A stretch of 64,000 nucleotides of DNA from Wolfiporia cocos (lineage: Eukaryota > Basidiomycota > Agaricomycetes > Polyporales > Phaeolaceae): positions 744,001 through 808,000 of the forward strand of contig JACCLO010000005.1 of assembly GCA_029448655.1 (NCBI GenBank), in the 5' to 3' direction. The translations under genes and the position numbers were made by a program. The notes under the pieces were generated by a model. That model saw nothing but the letters and a program-made list of their open reading frames with translations, had not been told where the DNA came from and did no database searches. Within the stretch, counting starts at the first letter, position 1; each line of letters begins with the position of its first letter. Below, in pieces: positions 40,977 through 51,100 of this stretch.

Positions 40977-42209
40977 TTTTCCCCTTACTGTCGGTTTTTG
41001 TGACTTTGTTTTTATGAGTTAGTGGATTGTTTTGGTTTTATGGCTTTAATTTTGTGAGTTGGCAGACTTGAAACTGTGCATGAGGGTACGTGTATACATG
41101 GCTTCTTATTCGATTACATGTACATGAAAATGTAGGACCACAAACTGAGTGGAGGCTCAGATATCTGGCTGAAGTGCTCGAACGGGCACGCCTCAAAAGC
41201 CCATCGACCATCGAGACTATACATTCAATATCGGCCATCAACCATTTACAAATTATTGGTAAGCACAAATCTAGGAGTATGCAAGTGCGGGAAAGACGAC
41301 AGAATTATCGGAGACCACGAATTTGCGCGGTCTGCGATTGTGGTCGTCGAGGGGACCTACAGCGAGGCTAGTAGTGAATAAACAAGGAGGACCAGCGTTC
41401 AGAAGACAGGAAACGTACTTCAGACAGAGTTTTTGCTCGACCGGTGGAGTGTTCATACGATCGACATTGTTGACGTACGTCGGCTGCTGATGGACTTCGG
41501 TTGAGCGGCGCGAGCAGATTTGCAGCAAGTGGCTGAGAACGACTTCAAGTGAGACCAACTCGGCGCGTAATTTGGCTTAAACAAGATGTATAGACTGGGT
41601 AGCACCGTCTAGTAACATGATAGTGCAAGTTGCGACGGCACCCTTCCAGGCCATGTTGGGGATGCTCAGCACTCAAAATACCTTCCACAAACACTAACCT
41701 TGTAGGCTTCGGTGGACGAATGACCATCGCGCATTACTAACTGTTATTTCTCCGAAGAGATCTTCTAGTGGCAGTATTACCCGAATGGCGACGGCTCATT
41801 TCGGTTTGCCAATAGCTCGTCTAGTCGTGTGTCCCGTCATGTTCGCGTTCAGCCAACATCGTTATGTCGGTGATGTCGGCGAACACCGTACACCGTCGAT
41901 TCAAGCTCTGGGCGCAAAAGACGTCTATCGCACACCATGAGTAGACGTGAAGATATGTTCAAGGGGGCCGTCGATGGAGAGTGGCGGGAATGATATCACG
42001 AGAAGAGTATGATCTTGAAAGACCGCACTAATGCATCCGCCGACGACACAACGCCTTGCAGCATGAAATCCGAGAAGAACGGAATGCGGAGCAGGCACGT
42101 GTCCGAAGGACGGAAGCACCGACCCCGAGTGCTTCGGCCGAAGCGCTCATTCATTCAAGTCCCAAGCCAGGAGACGCCATCAATTGCCCTGTGGTGATTA
42201 GGACTCACA
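40977..42209. other. Intergenic between 5S rRNA and AFG1
   Basis: Several short ORFs on both strands overlap one another and show no family motif. No repeat or RNA gene is recognised. Confidence 0.4.
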
Positions 42210-44190
42210 ATGCGGCTCGTCTCCCTGCGTTCACTTGAATCGCTTGCCCAGCGCCGACTGTCGACTCTCTCGCACAACCGTGCAGCTGTTCGTTCTGTCG
42301 TTCTCCTGTCAATTCTGCACAGGAAACGGCTCAACTCCTCGTTAGCAGCTCAGCAGTCTACCGACCGAGAACAGCGCGAGGATGCGGTGCTGATGGATAA
42401 TTACACACTTCGATCGCAGAGAGAGCTAGGTTAGCTCGCTCGCCAGGCTCCGGAATTTGAGCTGAGGTAATGTCTGTGCTCCAGCCGCTTCAAGTCCTCT
42501 AGAACGATACCACGGGCTCGTTCAAACAGGCGTGTTGCGGTATGACGAGCACCAAGAACGTATAATTGGGAAGCTCCAGAGATTACACGACGAAGTTGTT
42601 AAATACAACCCACCGCATATTCCCGCACACACGCCTCGTCCGTCTCTGGTACGCCCTATCTAGCGAGAATCGCACGACAATTCATCACCTCAGATTTGCT
42701 AGATCTCCCGTCTTTTCTCGCGCTCAGATCCTACCGAGCACGGCGCGATCCCTCTGGACCAAGTGCCAAAGGGACTTTATCTCTTTGGTGATGTTGGCAC
42801 GGGCAAGACAATGCTTATGGACCTTTTCTACGAGACGCTCCCGAAGAGCATGAAGCGCAAGCGGCGCGTGCACTTCCACGCCTTCATGATCGACGTGCAC
42901 AAGCGCGTGCACGCGATGAAGATGAAGCTTGGTGCACATGGCGGGGACGTGATCGCCCCTGTCGCGCGGGATCTGGCAAATGAGGCATACATTCTGTGCT
43001 TCGATGAGTTCCAGGTATACACGGATTTGCGTGTTCTACCGCACTCGCTGATGTCCTGCAGGTAACAGACATTGCGGATGCGATGATTTTGCGCCAATTG
43101 TTTGAACGCTTGCTGAGCCATGGGGTCGTCTGTGTAATCACGTCCAAGTAAGTCACCCTGCCTTTTTCTATCCCATTCCACGAGATTGAGAGATCATCAG
43201 CCGGCATCCTGACGAGCTCTACAAGAATGGAATCCAGCGATCAAGTTTCATTCCGTGCATCGAGCTGCTTAAGACACATTTTGAAGTCACAGATCTTAAT
43301 TCTGGCACAGGTATGTCTCGCTCTTTAGTCTCCCTTTGCGGGATCTTATGCCATGCCCTGTTGACAGACTACCGCCGCATCCCGCGCACGCTCTCGCATG
43401 TCTTCTATGATCCGCTCACGCCCGAGAACACCGCCGAGGTGAACAAGATCTTCGCTGCACTCACGTTGGACCCGTCCGACTCGGTCCAGCGCAACCGCAA
43501 GCTACTCACGTGGGGGCGCACGATTCTCATCCCGGAGAGCACGAGCACGGTCGCCAAGTTCCGATTCGACCAGCTGTGCGGGATGCCGCTGAGTGCGGCG
43601 GACTATTTGGAGATCACGAAGCAGTTCAAGACGATTTTCATACTGGACGTGCCGAAGATGGGGCTTAGTCAAAAGGATCAAGTTAGCGTTTCCTCGTCCA
43701 GGGACGATGGCTATGGCTAACGAGGGTTTCTGTAGGCGCGTAGATTCATCACATTCGTTGATGGTGAGTCTATAACATGACGATACGGTTCTTGTTACTT
43801 ATCAGCAATTCATCAAAGCATGTTATGAGAGCAAGGCAAGCCGCCATAACACGTAATGTTGTATTCTCACATATTGACTGTGCTACAGACCAAGATCTTC
43901 ATCACATCGGAAGTCCCCATTGCCGACATCTTCTCAGACGACCCAAACAGCACCAACGTCAATGTTTCCGACCAAATGCGCCAGCTGATGGATGACCTAG
44001 TCAGTTTCAGCATTCTACCATACAGTTGCGAGCGGGAACTAATTATGTATCACAGAGCTTGCCGAGCGACATGGTCATCTCAAGCTCCATGTTCACCGGA
44101 GACGAGGAGCTGTTTGCATTCGCACGGTGCTGCTCGCGATTGGTCCAGATGGGGAGCAAGGAGTGGGCAGAGACCGCAGGGGCGTCGTAG
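42210..44190 (+). CDS. AFG1/LACE1-family mitochondrial AAA-type ATPase
   Basis: AFG1-family P-loop ATPases assist turnover of mitochondrially encoded respiratory subunits. The first exon from ATG 42210 is rich in Arg, Ser and Leu (RLVSLRSLESLAQRRLSTLS), as in a mitochondrial presequence. Family blocks follow: YHGLVQTGVLRYDEHQERII (about 42507-42570), YNPPHIPAHTPRPSL, VPKGLYLFGDVGTGKTMLMD (Walker A, 42760-42820), ILCFDEFQ (Walker B), VTDIADAMILRQLFERLLSH, VCVITSNRHPDELYKNGIQR, FIPCIELLKTHFEV, DYRRIPR, and QARRFITFVD after a splice. The final exon gives SSMFTGDEELFAFARCCSRL and ends at TAG 44188-44190. At least eight introns are present. ATPase residues are intact. The first splice sites (42400-42500) are approximate. 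Confidence 0.92.
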
Positions 44191-45440
44191 CGCCGCTCGA
44201 GTTGAGATGGGTTGTAATAGGTCGACTTCTTGTGTTACAGGACGGTGCTGACATCTCAACACTGTTTATCGCTACCGATAATCTGCTATTATATGCCGAA
44301 GGTAGTTGGTACCCACCAGCAATACCTCGGCGATTTTTTCTGCACATACATCATACATTAGCTGAAGTATCCCGCTAACCAGATTGGAGGTAAGTGCATT
44401 GGCAAAGTGACCGGAACTTTACATGATGTCAAAGTAGTGGGAAACAAAGCGGTAGTATACTGTGTGTATCCTTGGGTTTGGCGATGAATTTCCTAGGATG
44501 TTATTGTTCTCATTGGCAGGGTTGAGCTTGACCCGTGTCAAAGGCCGAATATTGTCTGTCACGTAGTGCGGAAATGTGGAGGACGGACTCACACGGGCAT
44601 TGAGCTATAGCGGTAGGAATGACACAAGCGCAACCTTAAGACACACACCGGGGGAAGGTGGGTCGCATGAAAGCGCCTTCCTGGTCCGGGCATCTCAAGG
44701 CACAAAAGGCCAAGACAAGTCTGAGGTTTACGCTCAAGACTGTCCGGCATATATACTCCTAATCTATTTGTACATGTTTGTGTACGGTGGCTCAGAGGCC
44801 TCTACGTACTGGTATCTAACTGGCTATGAGCTATGTGCCGGTAATGGCATCGGAGCGCTGGTATGCAATGATGTCCATGGCGACGTAGCGTATAAGGGGC
44901 GGATCAGTAGAGTAGCCAATCTATCGGGTTCGATCAGTGGTTCTCGTCGATCGTGGGTGCGCCGGTAATGGCGGGATTCTAAGTCCGTGATCGGGCGTGG
45001 ACTGCCACGGTCGGGTATACGACCGGTGTTCCTCGTTGGTCGTGTAAGTGCCAGTAATGGCAGTGGTGATTGCTGGTTCGTCAATCGGGGTCTGCCGTCC
45101 CACGGGCAGGAGTCTATACAGGTTGTGGTCAGAGGACGCGTCAGGGGCCTCTGTTCCCGAAGTTTCGGTACTGAGGGTCGATCGTTCACGGCCCGGGTTC
45201 CCAGAGGTCGCGGTACTGGAGGGAAGCCGTAGCGTGGACTCGTAGACTAAGGTCTAGTGCCTGTAATGGGGAGTGTCCGTGCGGTAGGGACGCGAGGTGG
45301 TAGGTTTAGTGTTCTGGGTCACGTGCAAGTGTAGGTCGTGCCCCTAGTCGGCGTATAGCGCCTTGTACGGCGGTGGTTTAGCCTGGGTGTGTGCGCAAGG
45401 CGTGCCGTCATGCTATCGTAGCCTGTTGGGCTCTAGGGGT
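44191..45440. other. Intergenic, left flank of the retrotransposon
   Basis: No gene is recognised. From about 44830 the sequence is GC-richer and repeats the motif GTGCCGGTAATGG with variations (near 44838, 44968, 45046, 45255), suggesting an old degenerate repeat. Long but low-complexity ORFs (e.g. 45189-44824 -) result from this. The sequence continues on the far side of the element at 53907. Confidence 0.4.
45436..45440. repeat. Target-site duplication GGGGT, left copy
   Basis: GGGGT directly precedes the 5' LTR and is repeated at 53902-53906 directly after the 3' LTR. A 5-bp duplication is typical of Ty3/gypsy integration. Confidence 0.9.
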
Positions 45441-46147
45441 TGTTACGGTTATTTTGATTTTTCGAAGATCAGCAGAACTCACCACAGGGCGAATACGATA
45501 CAGGGACTTGTTGCGCAACCCCCCCCCCTGGCTACTCGTGATCTTACTGGGCGCATTCCAGTTGTACTAGTCTACAAGACCCGTTTCATCTTTGGCAGAT
45601 CCAACTCTGCCACCGTTTCATGTTCATCGTTTATTAGCTGATAGATGGCGTTCAACCGCCATCATTCCTATCTATCGTCTCAGATATATCATTCCATACT
45701 TATCAAACGTTTGGGACTATAGCGTAGATAGTATCGGTGACATCTGGGACAGACTTGACCCCTGAAACCTAGCGTAGTATAAAAACTCATGTACTTACTG
45801 TCGAGGCTCTTCAGCTCGACCTTGTTGTATAAACAAGAAGTCTTATACTCGTTCTCAAACGTAGGAAACTACGCTCAGTATTTCCCTCTCGAGCAACCGA
45901 ACGACTAAGTCCTTGAAGTGCACACTGACTTCTCGGACTTAGGCGAGTCTTATATTCTATTAGACTCGCATCTGAACAGATTATATCCTCTAACGCGTAT
46001 TGGATATTATACGATCTCCTAGGAATTTCACCTAGGACTTGAAGGCATCTAACGAGCATTTGCCTTGCTTACGGCTATACGCCCACGAGCAGAAGAACGA
46101 TCTATATTCGCGACTCGAATATACGAACGGGTATTCGACCCGTAACA
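45441..46147 (+). repeat. 5' long terminal repeat
   Basis: The 707-bp LTR has 8-bp inverted ends (TGTTACGG / CCGTAACA), a TATA box at 45778-45784 and a run of hairpins in the presumed R/U5 part (45860-46143). It differs from the 3' LTR at three positions, all transitions. The presumed U3/R border is near 45811-45813. Confidence 0.97.
45778..45784 (+). promoter_or_regulatory. TATA box of the retrotransposon promoter
   Basis: TATAAAA lies 35 bp upstream of 45813, the point where the sequence complementary to the priming site begins. The same box is present in the two + strand solo LTRs and, as TATAAAG, in the diverged - strand LTR. Confidence 0.75.
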
Positions 46148-46148
46148 G

Positions 46149-46159
46149 AAGGTCGAGCT
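46149..46159 (+). promoter_or_regulatory. Predicted self-priming primer binding site
   Basis: AAGGTCGAGCT starts two bases after the 5' LTR and is exactly complementary to AGCTCGACCTT at 45813-45823, about where transcription should start downstream of the TATA box. The match is 11 nt and stops at mismatches on both sides. No TGG-initial site complementary to a tRNA 3' end is found at the LTR edge. This is the arrangement known from Tf1 of fission yeast, where the folded 5' end of the mRNA primes reverse transcription. It is inference from complementarity. Confidence 0.7.
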
Positions 46160-46194
46160 TATCAACACCCTCACCTATCACGGTGTAAGGGCCC

Positions 46195-46422
46195 ATGATA
46201 TTTGGACCAGAATTCCCAGCACGACTGATTGAACTCTTGCCCGAGGACATTCAGGGAGTCTACAGACTCAACCAATACGAGTGGACTGACACCATTGGAG
46301 CCTTCCGTAACCGCGGAGGAATTGTTGTCATCCCCAGAGAAGATAGGGCATCGAAGTGGGTACAAGTATACCCCTCCGCAAGAACGACCGCTTGGGAGAT
46401 AACGCGTGAAGCGTTTGAATGA
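46195..46422 (+). CDS. 75-codon leader ORF of the retrotransposon, in frame with gag
   Basis: ATG 46195 is the first ATG downstream of the predicted transcription start at about 45813; the 380-nt leader before it contains none. The ORF encodes 75 residues without a recognised domain (e.g. PARLIELLPEDIQGVYRLNQ, GGIVVIPREDRASKWVQVYP) and ends at TGA 46420-46422. The gag ATG lies 18 nt further on in the same frame, so one stop codon separates them. It could be a separate small protein, an N-terminal extension reached by readthrough, or a recent disabling mutation. Confidence 0.6.
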   Translation: MIFGPEFPARLIELLPEDIQGVYRLNQYEWTDTIGAFRNRGGIVVIPREDRASKWVQVYPSARTTAWEITREAFE

Positions 46423-46440
46423 TTCGGAGAAATCCCTCCG

Positions 46441-48042
46441 ATGTCAACCGCGATGTTGACCGAAAACGAAACTGAAACCATCAACAGAACCTTTGATGCC
46501 GATGGAAATACGAATCAGCCTTCGGGCGCCACAGGAATGGCAGGAATTGAGCGCATCGGAGATGATGGGAGAAATCCTGGAAACTTTACAGGAACAGATA
46601 ACAGCCAGGCCGGAGGACAGGACCCTCCAGGATTTATATCTGCTTTTGCGCAGAGTGGGATTGGGCCTATGGCTGGAGGAACAGACCTCTTTGGAAACCC
46701 CCCACAGAACGCACCCGGAATGGGTAGCGGAGGAAATCCGTCTTGGACTAGCCCAAGCGGAGGAATGGGAACAACAAACCCAGGAACATGGCCTTCAGGC
46801 CTATTTGGACGAACCTCCGCAGGTACAAGCGGAAGAGGACTGGGAGGAAACTTCGGACTCGGAGGAGGGAATGCCCCTCCTCCTGGAGGACTCGGAGGAG
46901 GAATCCCCGCGAACCCCGGAGGAGGAAACCCTGGAGGGAACCCAGGGAACCCCGGAGGAAACCCAGGAAACCCGGGTGGAGGATACCCAGGAGGAGGAGG
47001 ACCCCCAGGAGGGCCTCCACCACCAAATGCGCCGCAACTGCAACCTCCGGCGCCAAACCCGTACTACCGACCCCCAATGATAAAGATCAACCCCCCAGAC
47101 GTATTCGACGGGGAACGATCCGACATGCAGAACTTCATAAACCAGTGCAATTCCTGGTTTACGATGTACGAAACGTCATTCCAGAATGACGTCCAGAGGG
47201 TGATCTTTATCCTCTCTTATATTTCGAACAAGGGGAAAACGGGCCAATGGAAACAAAATTATCACCGGGTTTATACGGACCCCCAGACGAAACGATTCTT
47301 CCCGCCTAGTCTTGCACAGTTTGATGCAGACTTCCAGAAAGCCTTCGGAGCCATCGAAGAGGTACAGAAGGCGCGGAAGAAAATCCTGGACGTAACCCAG
47401 GACAGAAAGGACATCGATGATTATATCACCGAGTTCAACAACTTGGCCGGAAAGGCCCAGTACGATCGATACAGCGCGGACAGAAACGCGTTGCTCATAA
47501 CCCTCTTCGAGAAAGGGTTACCCGAACATACGACCCGATACATCATCGGCGTTCGGCCGCTACCAGCGACCATTGATGAATGGCAGTCCGCTGCCTCGTA
47601 CTATGAAAATACGTACAAGATATTCTTGAAACGGGACAAACCGTTTGTCAAGAAAAAGGCTTGGCAAGCCTCGAACCAGAATAACGGACGCACTAATGCT
47701 CCACAGACAACCGCACCGAAAGATCCGAATGCGATGGATGTAGATCGAATGACCACCCAGGAAAGGGACGATCACATCAAGAAGGGAAAATGCTTCACCT
47801 GTCATCAGCCAGGGCATATGTCGCGAGACTGCCCGAAGAGGCCAAGAAAGCCAGCCCGCCCGAGGCGGACTACTCGAAAGACCGAAGAAGAAGAAGCCGA
47901 GCAAGAAGCTCGCATTGAAGAAGTCTCTGAGGAAGAGACTGAATACATTACCGCTAACAGAGCGGTCACGGCAATTAGGGCCCTGAAAGCCAAGAACCCC
48001 GAGCTCCTAGCACAGCTCGTAGAAGAACAGGATTTTGCCTAG
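46441..48042 (+). CDS. Retrotransposon Gag polyprotein
   Basis: The 533-residue Gag forms the virus-like particle and packages RNA. Residues 1-215 are Gly/Pro/Asn-rich low complexity (repeats of GGGNPGGNPG type). Residues about 217-400 form the Retrotrans_gag capsid region (PPDVFDGERSDMQNFINQCN; YITEFNNLAGKAQYDRYSAD; EKGLPEHTTRYIIGVRPLPA). A single zinc knuckle CFTCHQPGHMSRDC (CX2CX4HX4C) is at about residues 450-463, followed by a basic and then acidic tail. Stop TAG is at 48040-48042. The pol frame is already open about 60 nt before this stop. Another frame is open through the low-complexity part (46496-47080). Confidence 0.95.
   Translation: MSTAMLTENETETINRTFDADGNTNQPSGATGMAGIERIGDDGRNPGNFTGTDNSQAGGQDPPGFISAFAQSGIGPMAGGTDLFGNPPQNAPGMGSGGNPSWTSPSGGMGTTNPGTWPSGLFGRTSAGTSGRGLGGNFGLGGGNAPPPGGLGGGIPANPGGGNPGGNPGNPGGNPGNPGGGYPGGGGPPGGPPPPNAPQLQPPAPNPYYRPPMIKINPPDVFDGERSDMQNFINQCNSWFTMYETSFQNDVQRVIFILSYISNKGKTGQWKQNYHRVYTDPQTKRFFPPSLAQFDADFQKAFGAIEEVQKARKKILDVTQDRKDIDDYITEFNNLAGKAQYDRYSADRNALLITLFEKGLPEHTTRYIIGVRPLPATIDEWQSAASYYENTYKIFLKRDKPFVKKKAWQASNQNNGRTNAPQTTAPKDPNAMDVDRMTTQERDDHIKKGKCFTCHQPGHMSRDCPKRPRKPARPRRTTRKTEEEEAEQEARIEEVSEEETEYITANRAVTAIRALKAKNPELLAQLVEEQDFA
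46496..47080 (+). other. Overlapping frame inside the gag N-terminal region
   Basis: From ATG 46496 a frame offset by one from gag stays open for about 194 codons. Its first half reads like a helical protein (MMGEILETLQEQITARPEDR, TLQDLYLLLRRVGLGLWLEE, HPEWVAEEIRLGLAQAEEWE), while the gag frame over the same bases is Gly/Pro/Asn-rich. The second half is Glu-rich because of GGA-type repeats. It may be an unspliced or frameshift-reached product, an ancestral gag frame, or chance due to composition. Confidence 0.3.
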
Positions 48043-48131
48043 GAGGGAAGCCCACGGTCTTACCCTCCGAGAAAGCAGCGCATGTAATTACCTCGTTCGA
48101 GAAGAATCGATCCCTCTTCATCCCGGTAATC

Positions 48132-51100
48132 ATGACGCTGGCAAAACCCGTGAAGTGCAATGCACTAATCGACTCAGGAGCAATGTCGAACCTAATCCAC
48201 AGCAGGGTGGTAGAAAAATACAAGGTGCCCACGCAACCCTTGAAGAACCCGATCATCGTCAAAAATGTTGACGGAACAGAAAATAAAGATGGGCGAATAG
48301 ACCGAGAAGCCACCATACTACTACGATATCCAAAAACTCAGAAAACGCGAAAAGTCCGATTCCTAGTAGGATCAATCGGAACAGAAAATATGATTCTAGG
48401 GTATGGATGGCTAAAAGACGAAAACCCCACAATCGATTGGAAGGACCAAACAGTCGATGTACGATCAATACTAGGGGCAGAAGAAAAGAAACAGGAAGCC
48501 ACGATCCAAATGGATACGGTGGAGATGGTAGTTGCCCCAGAAGGAAAAATTCCAACAAGGGGGACCCAAGAAGCTGCGGGGTATGACCTTTACGCCGCAG
48601 AAGAAACCGAGATTCCCGCCGGAGGATGGAAACTCGTCTCCACAGGAGTAAAAATGAAGATCCCGAAGGGATCGTATGGAAGGCTGGCCGGACGATCAGG
48701 CAATACCCTCAGACACGGATTGGTAGTACAAGCCGGAATCATAGATTCGGACTACCGAGGAGACGTCGGAGCCATCGTCTTCAACTACTCAGACAAAGCG
48801 CATAGAATTATCCCGGGCATGCGAATAGCCCAGATAATTTTCGAACGACACCTCACCCCCGACATCTTAGAGGTCGAAGACCTAGATGAAACAGAACGAG
48901 GGGAGAAAGGGTTCGGATCCACAGACCAGCCAGAAGAAACAGCGCAGCGACTCTATACTCCCGAAGAGTACGAAGCAATCCGACGCTTTGCAAAAGATAA
49001 CCCTAGGATCATAGGAAAGAAAGGGGAGACGCGAAAGAAGTTCCGAACAAAGATACAAATCATCAACGCTGTTAGGAAAGTGCTGACGAAATCCCAAGAA
49101 TTCGCACAAAAAACCCCCGAACCAGAACGAACGATTGAGGAGATGGTCCCGAAACACCTACTGGACTTCGCCAAGGTGTTCAGTAAGGAGTCCGCAGCAG
49201 CGTTCCCCCCGTCGAGACCATGGGACCACGCAATCAAATTAAAACCCGATTTCGTGCCGAAAGACTGCAAAGTCTACGCACTCTCGCCTAAAGAGCAACA
49301 GGCGCTGGACGAATTCCTCAAAGAAAACTTGGCCAAGGGATTCATAGTCCCTTCAAAATCCCCGATGGCGTCACCATTCTTTTTCGTCCCGAAGAAAGAC
49401 AGCGGCCTACGACCCTGTCAAGATTATCGATATCTGAACGAAGGGACGATAAAGAACGTCTACCCCCTGCCACTGATCTCAGAGCTCCTGGAAAAGCTAA
49501 AAGGAGCAAAGATTTTCACAAAAATGGACCTTAGAGCGGGATACAACAACGTGCGAATCAAAAAGGGAGACGAATGGAAAGCGGCCTTCAAAACAAACCG
49601 AGGGTTGTACGAGCCCACGGTTATGTTTTTCGGATTATGCAACGCACCCGGGACCTTTCAGGCAATGATGAACGAAATCCTGAAAGAAGAAATCCTCGAA
49701 GGATGGGTGCTTGTTTACATGGACGACATCCTCATTTTCTCAGAAGACGAGAAAGTACACAAAGAACGGGAGCGGCGGATCCTTCAGAGATTGGTGGATA
49801 ACCATCTCTTTGTGAAACCCGAGAAATGCGCCTTCGGTGTCGACAGAGTCGAATTTCTGGGACTAGTCATCACCCCAGGAAATATCCAGATGGACCCAGC
49901 GAAACTCAATGGGATTAAGGAGTGGCCGACTCCCCGAAATCTCAAAGAAGTCAGATCCTTCCTAGGATTTGCGAACTTCTATCGGAAATTTATCGATCAT
50001 TACTCTACGCACGCCCGACCCTTGGTAGACCTCACAAAAACGGTCACAGGGACAGGGTTCCAATGGACGGAGAAAGAACAGACAGCATTCGAATTCATGA
50101 AGAAAGCATTCACGACGGCGCCCGCACTAGGAACACCGGACAAGGAGAAACCGTTCATCCTCGAAACAGATGCATCTCAGTTCGCCACAGGAGCAGTACT
50201 GAAACAGATAGATGAAACAGGGAGCGAACGGCCGGTGGGATATCTCTCACAATCCCTGACACCAACAGAACGGAACTACAAAATCTACGATCGCGAACTA
50301 CTCGGAATAGTCCGAGCATTAGAAGAATGGCGGCACCTATTGGAAGGAGCACCGCATCGGATCTTGATCCGAAGCGATCATCAGAACCTGACGTACTGGA
50401 GAAGCGCACAGCGCCTAAATCGGCGACAAGCGAGATGGCATCTATTCCTTTCGCAATTCGACCTGAAATTACAACACGTCCCCGGAAGGAAATTAGTCAT
50501 GGCCGACACGCTTTCCAGGTTGTACCACCTGGACGAAAGCAACGAAGACAACGAGGGAATCACCATGATTCCAGACGAACTTGTTGTCCACGCAATCCAG
50601 ATCCCGATCATTGATCGAATCAAGAATGCCAACGATCGAGATGAATCTGCGGAACAGGCGATCCGTGCTCTAAGGGGCACAGGCGAATTCCCCGCGAGAA
50701 CCACCGCAGATGAATGGCAACAAACGGATGGGATACTGCTCTACAGAGGCAGGATATACGTGCCAAAGGATGAGGGCCTTCGACGGGACGTCATCTCAAA
50801 ATACCACGACACGATCCCGGCCGGACACCCTGGGATCTGGGGTACAACAGTACAGGTTACGACCCACTTTTGGTGGCCTGACATGAGAACAATGATAGCG
50901 GAATACGTCCGGGGCTGTGCAATCTGTCAACAGATGAAACCTGATAGGAATCCGCTGAAACCCCCTTTGCAACCAATACCGACACGAGAAGACGCCCTCC
51001 CCTTCTCACAGTGCTCGGTCGATTTTGTCACCGACCTGCCAAGAGTCGGAAAGTATGACTCCATGATGGTGATTGTCGACCATGGCCTATCCAAGGCCAT

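Noticed and set aside
44824..45189. 121-codon ORF on the - strand left of the retrotransposon
   Set aside because: Low-complexity Pro/Arg/Thr sequence from a GC-rich degenerate repeat; no motif or splice support.
45811..46059. 82-codon ORF on the - strand inside the 5' LTR, repeated in the 3' LTR (53565-53813)
   Set aside because: It is identical in both LTRs because the LTRs are identical, and it is not kept in the solo LTRs. It lies antisense to the hairpin-rich leader.
46148..46175. tRNA-type primer binding site after the 5' LTR
   Set aside because: No TGG-initial sequence complementary to a tRNA 3' end is present at the LTR edge; the self-complementary 11-mer fits better.
48025..48042. 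Classic -1 slippery heptamer at the end of gag
   Set aside because: Bases near GATTTTGCC do not fit X-XXY-YYZ in the gag frame, so I do not claim a defined shift site.
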